Origin: an uncultured Bacilli bacterium
GTDB lineage: Bacteria > Bacillota_I > Bacilli_A > RF39 > UBA660
Direction: 5' to 3'
DNA length: 31,778 bases
Assembly (NCBI GenBank): GCA_947629075.1
Contig: CANRCI010000005.1
Span: 1 to 31,778, forward strand
Positions 7,546-15,356 of this stretch are shown here, piece after piece. The notes under the pieces were generated by a model. It searched no databases and was not told the DNA's origin. It was given only the letters and a program-made list of their open reading frames with translations. Position 1 is the first letter of the stretch. Each line of letters opens with the position of its first letter. The position numbers and the translations under genes were made by a program.

Positions 7546-8313
7546 ATGCGTGATTTTATAAAAAAATATCCATACATTTTATTAGTTATTGGTATCATCC
7601 TAGGAGTTAGTATTGTTCTTCTAGTGAATTTTGCTTTTTTTAATAGTAATAAAAAGGATGAACCAGTGAAAGAAAAAGAGACAGAAGAAAAAGAAGAAGA
7701 TCAAAACAAACCATTAGAAGTAGTTGAAGGTCGATTAGATAGTTCTTCTTCCAGTGATGAAAATCTAGATAATTCTAATAGTGATGATTCTACTAGTGAT
7801 TCTGTTTCTAATTCTAAACCTAGTTCCCAAACTAATTCTGAGGCTAGTGTCATCAACCATTTCAATTCGCTAAATGCTGAACTGGATAATAAAAATGATG
7901 AGAATAATAAAACATTTAGACAAAGAGCTAAAGAGACGTTTGTAAATTGTGTCGATTTTCTTTTTTACGATAAAGAAATCAATGGTTATAAATTCAGTGA
8001 ACTTACTGATAAGACCAAGTTAACCGTCATAAAAATTGTACTTAGTATCGATAAGAAAATCGATAGTTATTTTCCTAATTATAAAGATGATATAAAGAGT
8101 GGTTACCAAAATGTTAAAGCTAAAGTAGTAGCTAAATATTTAGAGATTACTGCTGATATCTGTGAGGATAATGCTTCAACTTGTGAAAGTGTCAGAGAAG
8201 ACTTTAAAAAGATGCGTGAAACTTTCGGAATTACTTGGGACTTAGTCAAAGATATATTAAAAAGTGGTAGTGGTGCCCTAAAAGAATGGTATGAAATCTA
8301 CCGTGAAAGTTAA
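7546..8313 (+). CDS. Membrane-anchored protein with Ser/Asp-rich linker, unknown function
   Basis: A 255-residue protein with AGGTGG before the ATG. One membrane segment (about 10-31) is followed by a charged Glu/Lys stretch and a low-complexity Ser, Asp and Asn linker (about 62-103). A helical C-terminal domain (about 118-255) contains NCVDFLFYDKEINGYKFSELTD and three Cys (NCVD, DICED and TCES). The topology suggests that the C-terminal domain is outside the cell, held away from the membrane by the linker. I recognise no family. No terminator is visible before the rhodanese gene 79 bases downstream, so the two may share a transcript. Confidence 0.7.
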   Translation: MRDFIKKYPYILLVIGIILGVSIVLLVNFAFFNSNKKDEPVKEKETEEKEEDQNKPLEVVEGRLDSSSSSDENLDNSNSDDSTSDSVSNSKPSSQTNSEASVINHFNSLNAELDNKNDENNKTFRQRAKETFVNCVDFLFYDKEINGYKFSELTDKTKLTVIKIVLSIDKKIDSYFPNYKDDIKSGYQNVKAKVVAKYLEITADICEDNASTCESVREDFKKMRETFGITWDLVKDILKSGSGALKEWYEIYRES

Positions 8314-8392
8314 TTCCAAATATCGATAAGAAAAATAGTTATTTACTATGTTACAAAATATCTCTATTCCATAATATATAGTGGGAGGAGTT

Positions 8393-8683
8393 ATGAATAT
8401 TACAGTTAGTGAATTGATGGAAAAGATTCCTTATGTAAAACTTATTGATATAAGAGATAATTATTCCTATAAAATGGGGACCATACCAACAGCTATAAAT
8501 ATTCCATATTTACTTTTAATTACTAATCCTGATCTCTACTTAAAAAGAGATGAAGAATATTATATATTTTGTGAGATGGGGCATACCAGTAATTATTGTC
8601 GTAGTGAATTAGAAAGTCGTGGTTATAAAGTTTATAATGTAGTTGGAGGATATAGAAAATATTTAGAAGAAAGCACTAATTAA
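8393..8683 (+). CDS. Single-domain rhodanese-like protein
   Basis: A 96-residue cytoplasmic protein with one rhodanese domain; sulfurtransferase activity on small thiol or persulfide carriers is the family role. The ATG at 8393 follows GGGAGGAG; the upstream GTG at 8381 lies before this SD and is rejected. LIDIRDNYSYKMGTIPTAINIPY is the rhodanese N-terminal signature in slightly altered form. The active-site loop is CEMGHTS, matching C-x2-G-x2-S, with Cys60 as the expected persulfide carrier. GYKVYNVVGGYRKY is the usual end of the domain. The physiological acceptor is not indicated by the neighbours. Confidence 0.9.
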   Translation: MNITVSELMEKIPYVKLIDIRDNYSYKMGTIPTAINIPYLLLITNPDLYLKRDEEYYIFCEMGHTSNYCRSELESRGYKVYNVVGGYRKYLEESTN

Positions 8684-8697
8684 TTTAGTGTTTTTCT
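8671..8697 (+). terminator. Terminator with stop codon in loop
   Basis: CACTAA (8674-8679) pairs with TTAGTG (8685-8690), extended by A/T pairs, then a T run. The TAA stop (8681-8683) is in the loop. Confidence 0.75.
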
Positions 8698-8747
8698 TTA
8701 AAAAAAATTACAGATGTAATATAATAATATAGTATATAGGAGGATGT

Positions 8748-9830
8748 ATGGAAATAGCAGTTATAGTAATTTTAGTAGTATTAGTTTTAATAAACATTTT
8801 TTTAATATTCCAAATTAGAGAAAGTAGAAGTAGTGAGATAAATACGACTGAACGTTTGGGAAGATTTGAATTTAATATTAATAAAGAAATTAATAATTTT
8901 AAAAACGATTTAAATAAAGATTTAGATGGTAATTTTGATAAGTTAAATGAGAAATTAGAGAGAAGATTAAATGCGATTAACGATCGAGTTAATGAACGAC
9001 TTGATCAGAATTTTGAGAAGAGTAATAAGACATTTACCAATATTTTGGAAAGACTTTCTAAGATCGATGAAGCTCAAAAGAAAATTGAAACATTATCAGG
9101 TGATATCGTCAGTCTTCAAAGTATTTTAACTGATAAGAAGAGTCGTGGAATTTTTGGAGAAGTCAATTTGAAACACATCTTATCTAACGTCTTTGGGGAG
9201 AAAAACGATTCTATTTATCAACTTCAGTACGCCCTTCCCAATGGCACGATTGCCGATTCGATTCTCTTTGCCCCAGAACCTCTTGGAACAATCGCCATCG
9301 ATTCTAAATTTCCCCTTGAACACTACCAATTGATGGTCGATAAAAAGATAAGTAGTGAACTTCGTGCCAAATATGAAAAAGAGTTCAAAATGGATGTCAA
9401 AAAACATATCGATGCCATAAGCAGTAAATATATAATCGATGGAGTTACAAGTGATCAAGCCATCATGTTTTTACCAGCGGAAGCAATATTCGCCGAGATC
9501 AATGCCTATCATCAAGACATCATTGACTATGCCTACAAAAAAAGAGTTTGGATTACTTCACCAACTACACTGATATCAACCCTTACCGTAATTCAAATGA
9601 TCATTAAAAATATGGAACGAGATAAATACACTTCGATCATTCACGATGAACTTAATAAATTAGGTTTAGAATTTGCTCGTTACAAAGAGAGATGGGACAA
9701 ACTCGCTAAAAGCATTCAGACAGTCAATAAAGATGTTGAAAACGTCCACATTACAACTGAAAAAATAACTAAAAAATTCAACGCCATCAACAGTGTCGAA
9801 ATAGAAAAATTGGACTATAAAGAAGAGTAA
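8748..9830 (+). CDS. rmuC: RmuC family DNA recombination protein
   Basis: A 360-residue protein of the RmuC family, whose members limit inversion or recombination at repeats and have a nuclease-like fold. AGGAGG precedes the ATG. Residues 4-24 form an N-terminal membrane segment, followed by a long coiled coil (about 30-125). The RmuC core (about 130-330) shows SRGIFGEVNLKHIL, the IAIDSKFPLEHY motif with the conserved Asp-Ser-Lys-Phe-Pro, QAIMFLPAEAIFAEI and RVWITSPTTLISTL. This is the usual domain order and close to the usual length. Its direct biochemical activity is poorly known in the family. It is in its own unit between terminators. Confidence 0.93.
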   Translation: MEIAVIVILVVLVLINIFLIFQIRESRSSEINTTERLGRFEFNINKEINNFKNDLNKDLDGNFDKLNEKLERRLNAINDRVNERLDQNFEKSNKTFTNILERLSKIDEAQKKIETLSGDIVSLQSILTDKKSRGIFGEVNLKHILSNVFGEKNDSIYQLQYALPNGTIADSILFAPEPLGTIAIDSKFPLEHYQLMVDKKISSELRAKYEKEFKMDVKKHIDAISSKYIIDGVTSDQAIMFLPAEAIFAEINAYHQDIIDYAYKKRVWITSPTTLISTLTVIQMIIKNMERDKYTSIIHDELNKLGLEFARYKERWDKLAKSIQTVNKDVENVHITTEKITKKFNAINSVEIEKLDYKEE

Positions 9831-9843
9831 TTCTTCTTTTTTT
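9818..9843 (+). terminator. Terminator of rmuC, stop codon in loop
   Basis: AAAGAAGA pairs with TCTTCTTT around a five-base loop containing the TAA stop (9828-9830), then a T run. Confidence 0.8.
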
Positions 9844-9888
9844 GTATAGAAAAATATTTTATCAACATAATATTATATAGGTGGTTTT

Positions 9889-10110
9889 ATGGTTCTTAGA
9901 ATTTTTTTATTTCTCTTAGGTTTTGGTCTAACAATTATAGGTTTTACCTTTATGATTACCTATTTAAATCTTACAGCGATGGGATATTCTACCGGTGATT
10001 ATTTAACTTTTATTTTTCATCGTTTCGAATGTCTTTTAGCTTTTATAGGAATTGTTCTTATTAATTTATCTTTGTATAAAGGAGGAAAAAAAGTTGATAT
10101 ACATCTATGA
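9889..10110 (+). CDS. Small two-TM membrane protein
   Basis: A 73-residue hydrophobic protein with AGGTGG upstream of the ATG. Two membrane segments are seen (about 4-27 and 46-64), joined by a loop with GYSTGDYLTFIFHRFEC and ending in KGGKKVDIHL. The last 17 bases overlap the next gene, and its own KGGKK codons supply the SD (GGAGG, 10081-10085) for that gene. This suggests the pair is expressed together. I recognise no function. Confidence 0.7.
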   Translation: MVLRIFLFLLGFGLTIIGFTFMITYLNLTAMGYSTGDYLTFIFHRFECLLAFIGIVLINLSLYKGGKKVDIHL

Positions 10111-10738
10111 TATTATTCTTAATTGGAGTGATAAAAAAAGTGGGTTTGAGTTCTTTGAATGGGAATACTCTGATGACATAGAATACGTTAAAAAAATACC
10201 GATCATTAAAATAAAAAGTATTAAAGATATCGTCAATAATGATTTTTCAGTCGATAAGAATATCTTGAGCAATATAAAAAATATGACTGAAGTATACACC
10301 AGAAATAAAATTAAAAGAATTGAATATGCTTTAGTCATCTGTGATAGTAATAACACTGTAGCCGTTGAATTCGATAGTGATGGTAAATCCCGTTTCAAAA
10401 GCAATTTACAACTAGCTGAAGAAAGTGAAGTTCTAGAAATAGTTAGGAACTTAGACATTTATGATTTAGATTACAAAGTTTTATCCAGTGAAAATAAAAA
10501 TAATTTTCTAACGCGAAAAGAAAAGAAAATTAAAAAATTTTTAAGAAATGAAATACTTAGATGTTATCGCGATAAAAAAATTGATAAATTGGAATATTTA
10601 TATTTAGAGTATTTTAATAAGAGTTGTGAAGATTTAGATAAGATAGTAAAAAGACTTATAAACAGTCTAGAAAATATTGATGATAAGCATATCGAAATGT
10701 TTAATCTTTTAAATATGTCGTATAGATATAATCGTTAA
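10094..10738 (+). CDS. DUF3603-like cytoplasmic protein
   Basis: A 214-residue soluble protein. The start chosen is TTG at 10094, with GGAGG 8 nt upstream. It gives the N-terminus MIYIYDIILNW, which then runs into FEFFEWEYSDDIEYVKKIPIIKI. This opening matches my memory of the DUF3603 family of Bacilli, whose members begin with a similar Tyr-Asp and Glu-Trp pattern; no search was possible. The rest is Lys- and Asp-rich, with a helical C-terminal half. It has no membrane segment or signal peptide, and its function is unknown in the family. It overlaps the two-TM gene by 17 bases and is followed by a terminator. Confidence 0.75.
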   Translation: MIYIYDIILNWSDKKSGFEFFEWEYSDDIEYVKKIPIIKIKSIKDIVNNDFSVDKNILSNIKNMTEVYTRNKIKRIEYALVICDSNNTVAVEFDSDGKSRFKSNLQLAEESEVLEIVRNLDIYDLDYKVLSSENKNNFLTRKEKKIKKFLRNEILRCYRDKKIDKLEYLYLEYFNKSCEDLDKIVKRLINSLENIDDKHIEMFNLLNMSYRYNR

Positions 10739-10753
10739 AGTTATATCTTTTTT
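10724..10753 (+). terminator. Terminator with stop codon in loop
   Basis: AGATATAA (10724-10731) pairs with TTATATCT (10741-10748), then six T. The TAA stop (10736-10738) is in the loop. Confidence 0.85.
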
Positions 10754-10754
10754 C

Positions 10755-10783
10755 TTGTCTAAAAGGTGGTTGAATGATATAAT
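10755..10783 (+). promoter_or_regulatory. Promoter of the rubrerythrin gene
   Basis: TTGTCT (10755-10760), 17 nt, then TATAAT (10778-10783) with an upstream TG, making it a strong extended promoter. The leader is about 32 nt, longer than for most genes here. I see no convincing PerR box. Confidence 0.75.
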
Positions 10784-10821
10784 TTGAATTGGAAATCATT
10801 ATGTTAAAGGAGTGAATTTTT

Positions 10822-11364
10822 ATGGAATTAAAAGGAAGTAAAACAGAACAAAATTTGATGACTGCTTTTGCCGGAGAGAGTCAAGCAAGAAATAAATATA
10901 CTTACTATGCTTCTCAAGCTAAAAAAGATGGTTATGAGCAAGTCGCAGCTATATTTGAGGAAACTGCTAATAACGAAAAGGAACATGCTAAATTATGGTT
11001 TAAATATTTACATGGTGGTAATGTTCCAGCAACTTTAGATAACTTACAAGATGCCGCTAGTGGAGAAAATTATGAGTGGACTGATATGTATAAAAAGTTT
11101 GCTGAAGAAGCTAAAGAAGAAGGATTTAACGATTTAGCTTATCTTTTTGAAGCTGTTGGTAAAATTGAAAAAGAACATGAAGAGAGATATTTACGACTTC
11201 TACAAAATATCAAAGATGATAGAGTATTCCACAAAGATGGAGATAAGATGTGGATTTGTCGTAACTGTGGACATGTCTATATAGGTAAAGATGCTTTAGC
11301 AGTTTGTCCTGTTTGTAAACATCCACAAAGTTTCATGGAAGTTAAAGCTGATAATTATATGTAG
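10822..11364 (+). CDS. rbr: Rubrerythrin
   Basis: A 180-residue non-haem iron protein that reduces peroxide in anaerobes, with electrons passed from NADH through rubredoxin-type partners. AAAGGAG precedes the ATG. The ferritin-like four-helix domain (1-140) carries the di-iron ligands in AGESQARNKY, EETANNEKEH (EKEH) and, in the second half, LFEAVGKIEKEHEERY. The rubredoxin-like domain (about 143-175) has C-R-N-C-G and C-P-V-C-K, four Cys for one iron. The domain order and length are those of classical rubrerythrin. It is a monocistronic unit with a strong promoter. Confidence 0.97.
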   Translation: MELKGSKTEQNLMTAFAGESQARNKYTYYASQAKKDGYEQVAAIFEETANNEKEHAKLWFKYLHGGNVPATLDNLQDAASGENYEWTDMYKKFAEEAKEEGFNDLAYLFEAVGKIEKEHEERYLRLLQNIKDDRVFHKDGDKMWICRNCGHVYIGKDALAVCPVCKHPQSFMEVKADNYM

Positions 11365-11370
11365 TTAAGA

Positions 11371-11394
11371 AAAGTAGAGAAATCTACTTTTTTT
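11371..11394 (+). terminator. Terminator of rubrerythrin
   Basis: AAAGTAGA (11371-11378) pairs with TCTACTTT (11383-11390) around a GAAA tetraloop, then a T run. Confidence 0.9.
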
Positions 11395-11457
11395 AATTGA
11401 AAATAAATTGTAAATGTGTTATCTTTTAAATAGTATATGATAGCGGGAGTAGGTAAT

Positions 11458-14382
11458 ATGAGGAATAAAATAAAAAATAACAGAAACGCATTTACAATGA
11501 TTGAGATGATTGGGGTAATCATCATATTGGGATTGCTATTCCTAATTGCAGTACCAGCTGTATCAACATTGTTAGCAAGATTCAGAATGAATTATTATGA
11601 AGAGTTGGAGGAGACGATAACTCTAACTGGTAAAACCTATATGCAAAATAGGAAGAATTCACGACCAAAAGAAGATTTGCACAGTAAAGTAATCAAGTTA
11701 GATAAATTAGTTGAAGATAAATTGATAAATGAAGTAACTGATTACAATGGTAATAAGTGTGATAATAGTGGTGATAACTATAGTTACTTTATTGTTGTTA
11801 AAAACGGAGAAAAAACTTATGATTACGCAACTTGTTTAAAGTGTAGTGGAGACCATTACGCAACTGATCCAGAAAAACAAGTATTCTGTAATCCAGATTG
11901 GATGACTAATGGAAACATTACGACGACACCAACTGTACCACAAACTACAGCTTATGTTCACACCAATAGTAGTGTTGAAGATATAAATGAAATTTTAAAA
12001 ACTGATACTGCTAGGGTAGTAAAGAAAGATAGTAAAGGAAAAGTAATTGGAGACTATACCATTACAACTAATAACTACATATATCCAACTAACCCAGAAG
12101 ATTTTGTATCAGCAACACCAAAGACTGGAACAGCAGTATATAAATTTGAAAACTCAGAAGGTGACCAAGTAGAAGCCAAACGTCCTGTTCAAGTTTATGA
12201 ATACGGTGCTGTTAACATAAAAGGTGAAAGAAATAATCAGACTTCAAGTTACGATATGGGTGAAGATAGTTGGGGATATAATGTAAGATTGACATTAACA
12301 ATTCCTGATAACTGGTTAAAGACATTTGGTAGAAAAGTAAAACAATGGCAATACTTTGATCAAGATGAAGAGCGTTGGATGGAACTTACCCAATGTGGTG
12401 CTAATACGACGACATGTATTGTCAACTACAATTCACCAATAAGATATAAAACGAAATTTAGATATGTCGATGATCAAGGAGCAGCAAGTAAAGATTCAAA
12501 ATGGGTAAATATTAATGTTGAACAAGTAAAACCTACTTGTACCTTAACTTTAAAGGGAACAACTGGAACTAACGGATGGTATAAGAGCGATGTAACAGTA
12601 TCATTTAGTGCTAAAGGTGATACTGGTGGAAGTAGATTAGACAAATATGGACTTTCATCACAAACTACAGCATTATACGACAATAAAGATAGTAAAGTTC
12701 AAACCGATACTACTGGAGTAGTTTGGTATGGATATGTAATAGATAGAGCAGGAAACACTAATAAATGTCAAACAGTAAGCTTTAAAGCTGATAAAGTTGC
12801 ACCAGAGAGCTGTACAATCAGTATGAGTAGTAACAATGCAGCTTTCAGTAGTGGATCAACTGCTTATGCATCAGTAGTTGCAACGACGAATGCCACTGAT
12901 GCAACCAGTGGAGTAGCTAATAAACAAATACTTGTAAAATCGCCTTCAACGGCAGCTGGTTCAACATTAGCTTCACCACAAACAGTTAGTTATGTAGGAA
13001 CTTCAACAGTAACACCAGTTTGTACTGATAAAGCTGGAAATGTTAAAACGGGTTCTGCATATACGATTAAGATGAATAATAAGACAGCTGTTACTTTAAA
13101 TCAACAAAGTGGAACTGGAGGAACTGGAAGTGTAACAGCAACTTATGGAGCAGCAATGCCAGGTATAACTAAACCGACTAGAAGTTGTTATACCTTTGGT
13201 GGATATTACACCGGTACTAATGGCGGAGGAACGCAATATTACAATGCCGGTGGTACTAGCGCTAAAAACTGGGATATGACAATCGCCTCAACAACGTTAT
13301 ATGCTAAGTGGACACTAAACACTTACACAATAACTTACAACGCTAATGGTGGAAGTGGACAACCAGCTAACCAAACTAAAAATTGTGGAGCTAATATAAC
13401 TTTATCTTCTCAAAAACCAACGAGAAAAGGATATACATTCTTGAGATGGAGTACTAATGCAGCAGGAACTGGAACAACTTATAATCCTGGTGCTACCTAT
13501 ACTGCTAACGCTGGAGTAACCTTATATGCTATATGGGCTGCTAATTGCTCATCAACTAAACTATCATGTGGTAACTGGGGTAACTGGGGTACTTGTAGTA
13601 AGAAATGTGGAACAGGTACTCAAAGTAGAACGAGAACGTGTAACAATGTTTCAACCTACACCGGAGAAGTATGTAGTGCCAATACGGCAGCAGCTAATAC
13701 GACTCAAAGTCAAAACTGTAATACGATGACATGTTGTTCAAAAACTTATGTATCATGTGGTAATTATGGTGCATGGAGTGCTTGTAGTTTAAAATGTGGA
13801 ACAGGTACTCAGAAGAGAACGAGAACATGCGGAAACTATTCAAGCTATGACAACAGTTACTGTAGTGCCAATACGGTAGCATCAAATACAACTCAAAGCC
13901 AAAATTGTAATACGATGAGTTGTTGTTCAGCAACTACTAAAAAATGTGGTGACTGGGGAGCATATGGTGGATGTAGCAAATCTTGTGGTGGTGGAACGAA
14001 AACGAGAACGAGATCATGCGCAAATTACTCCAACTATGATGGACGTTGGTGTAGTGCCGCTGCTAGTGAGTCAAATTCGGCATCTTGTAACACCCAAAGT
14101 TGTGCTCCAACTATAAAATGTTATTTGCATGGTGGTACCAGTGGTTATTTTGATACCACTAATAAAGTATCAAGTACTTGGGGTTATATCCAGGTAGTTG
14201 GTTATACAACAAAGACTAATAGTGGTACTGGTACTTCTAAATATGAAACTGGATATGGAACGGTTTATGTTGACAGTACTACACGATGGCGTTTGAGTCG
14301 TTCATCTTACGTTCCGTTAAACGGTAAGAGTAAGTCTAGAAGTGGCGGTTACTTAAGTTCACTTTGTGCGGTACGTAAATAG
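11458..14382 (+). CDS. Giant pilin-like surface adhesin with Ig, InlB-type and TSP1 repeats
   Basis: A 974-residue exported protein. The ATG at 11458 follows GGGAG. The N-terminus is a type IV prepilin signal: basic leader 1-11, then FTMIEM with Glu at +5 and a hydrophobic helix (about 12-38). Residue -1 is Ala rather than the usual Gly. Modules in order: a pilin-like stalk (about 35-130) with Cys pairs; an extended Thr/Pro region; beta/Ig-like domains (about 250-350, 354-445, 445-545); two InlB B-repeat (Flg_new) modules (about 558-618 and 621-694) ending LYAKW and LYAIW; three thrombospondin type 1 repeats starting at Cys704, Cys767 and Cys830; and a Cys-containing end (883-974). TSP1 motifs read GTCSKKCGTGTQSRTRTC and variants. 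Likely a cell-surface or pilus-borne adhesin; partner unknown. It forms an operon with the next gene. Confidence 0.85.
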   Translation: MRNKIKNNRNAFTMIEMIGVIIILGLLFLIAVPAVSTLLARFRMNYYEELEETITLTGKTYMQNRKNSRPKEDLHSKVIKLDKLVEDKLINEVTDYNGNKCDNSGDNYSYFIVVKNGEKTYDYATCLKCSGDHYATDPEKQVFCNPDWMTNGNITTTPTVPQTTAYVHTNSSVEDINEILKTDTARVVKKDSKGKVIGDYTITTNNYIYPTNPEDFVSATPKTGTAVYKFENSEGDQVEAKRPVQVYEYGAVNIKGERNNQTSSYDMGEDSWGYNVRLTLTIPDNWLKTFGRKVKQWQYFDQDEERWMELTQCGANTTTCIVNYNSPIRYKTKFRYVDDQGAASKDSKWVNINVEQVKPTCTLTLKGTTGTNGWYKSDVTVSFSAKGDTGGSRLDKYGLSSQTTALYDNKDSKVQTDTTGVVWYGYVIDRAGNTNKCQTVSFKADKVAPESCTISMSSNNAAFSSGSTAYASVVATTNATDATSGVANKQILVKSPSTAAGSTLASPQTVSYVGTSTVTPVCTDKAGNVKTGSAYTIKMNNKTAVTLNQQSGTGGTGSVTATYGAAMPGITKPTRSCYTFGGYYTGTNGGGTQYYNAGGTSAKNWDMTIASTTLYAKWTLNTYTITYNANGGSGQPANQTKNCGANITLSSQKPTRKGYTFLRWSTNAAGTGTTYNPGATYTANAGVTLYAIWAANCSSTKLSCGNWGNWGTCSKKCGTGTQSRTRTCNNVSTYTGEVCSANTAAANTTQSQNCNTMTCCSKTYVSCGNYGAWSACSLKCGTGTQKRTRTCGNYSSYDNSYCSANTVASNTTQSQNCNTMSCCSATTKKCGDWGAYGGCSKSCGGGTKTRTRSCANYSNYDGRWCSAAASESNSASCNTQSCAPTIKCYLHGGTSGYFDTTNKVSSTWGYIQVVGYTTKTNSGTGTSKYETGYGTVYVDSTTRWRLSRSSYVPLNGKSKSRSGGYLSSLCAVRK
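13567..14106 (+). repeat. Three tandem TSP1-encoding repeats, 189-bp period
   Basis: The first Cys codon of each unit lies at 13567, 13756 and 13945, exactly 189 bases (63 codons) apart. Units 1 and 2 are close to identical over their last 70 bases, ending at a Cys-Cys pair; unit 3 is more diverged and slightly shorter. The exact spacing indicates tandem duplication. Confidence 0.85.
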
Positions 14383-14392
14383 GAGTTGAGTT

Positions 14393-15289
14393 ATGAAGAA
14401 TAAAAATAGTAGAAAAATTATAATTGGTATCATTGTAGTTTTGATATTAGTCTTGTTTGGTATTGTAATCGCTAACGTTTATGTCCCTGATCAGAAAAAG
14501 CCTTCAAAAAAAGAGACTGAAACAAAACCAGCAATCCCTGATAAAACTTATGATGATGAAAAAATGAATACAGTAGTAAAAATGGTTAAAGATTTCAACG
14601 CCTATTTAGTTGATGAAACTAAAAATAATGAAGATTTTGCTAAATTAACTGGTCAACCAGATAATACTTTTATGACTATGGTTGGTGATGACTCCTATGA
14701 AAACACGCTAGATTTTGGTGATTATACGGATGATGTTATGCCACTTATCAGTGACAATGTAAAAGTTCGTAAGAAGTATTCTAAAAATTTAGCTCAAAAG
14801 ATTAAATCTTATTACACCTGGGAATTTGTTGGTGATCCATTATACACTGAAGACAAATCACAATTGATGCAGATAATTAAATTCAAACCTTTCAGTTACC
14901 GACTTTATCAGAGAGATTTGGATGAACTTGTCAATTATCTTTTAGATAAATCTAATAATGATGATTTATCTGAAAGTGCTGAAACTATAGCCTTATTTTA
15001 CAGTGCTAAAACTAAGGCTATGCAGATACTTGATAAACAACTAGATGATTATGAATGTCCTAAAACTTATGAGATAAGTATGATCTATAATATAAACGGT
15101 GATAACATAACTTGTGATAACTGTAATGAACACATGAATGATGTTCAAGGTGATTACGTTGATGAATTGTATTATAGAAATGGTGTTGATTTCTATGAAC
15201 AACATAAGGATGAAAGAGTTGAAAATATAATTAAAAAAGCCATCAAAAATGGAACTTATGATTCTAAAAATCCATTACAAATATCTTAA
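14393..15289 (+). CDS. Membrane-anchored companion of the pilin-like adhesin, unknown function
   Basis: A 298-residue protein. Its ATG follows the adhesin stop codon by 10 bases, and the SD (AGGAG) overlaps that stop (TAGGAG); with no terminator between them, the genes form an operon. A basic start and one membrane segment (about 9-29) are followed by a Lys/Pro-rich linker and a soluble, probably external, domain of about 245 residues. The domain is rich in Asp, Asn and Tyr and has three Cys near the end (one in YECPKTYE, two in ITCDNCNEH). I do not recognise the family. The context suggests a role in display, assembly or anchoring of the adhesin. Confidence 0.75.
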   Translation: MKNKNSRKIIIGIIVVLILVLFGIVIANVYVPDQKKPSKKETETKPAIPDKTYDDEKMNTVVKMVKDFNAYLVDETKNNEDFAKLTGQPDNTFMTMVGDDSYENTLDFGDYTDDVMPLISDNVKVRKKYSKNLAQKIKSYYTWEFVGDPLYTEDKSQLMQIIKFKPFSYRLYQRDLDELVNYLLDKSNNDDLSESAETIALFYSAKTKAMQILDKQLDDYECPKTYEISMIYNINGDNITCDNCNEHMNDVQGDYVDELYYRNGVDFYEQHKDERVENIIKKAIKNGTYDSKNPLQIS

Positions 15290-15314
15290 AAGAAGTCTTG
15301 AACTTCTTTTTTTT
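15288..15314 (+). terminator. Terminator of the adhesin operon
   Basis: AAAGAAGT (15289-15296) pairs with ACTTCTTT (15302-15309), then a T run to 15314. The stem begins on the stop codon. Confidence 0.85.
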
Positions 15315-15356
15315 GATGTGTTAAAATTAGTTTATACACATTAGGAGGACAGACAA

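Noticed and set aside
10776..10800. Possible PerR or Fur box at the rubrerythrin promoter
   Set aside because: Only short partial inverted repeats (AATTTGAATT, ATGAT/ATCAT) are visible and they do not match a known box.
13567..14106. CRISPR-like array
   Set aside because: The 189-bp units are in frame within a coding region and encode TSP1 repeats; there are no short identical repeats with unique spacers.
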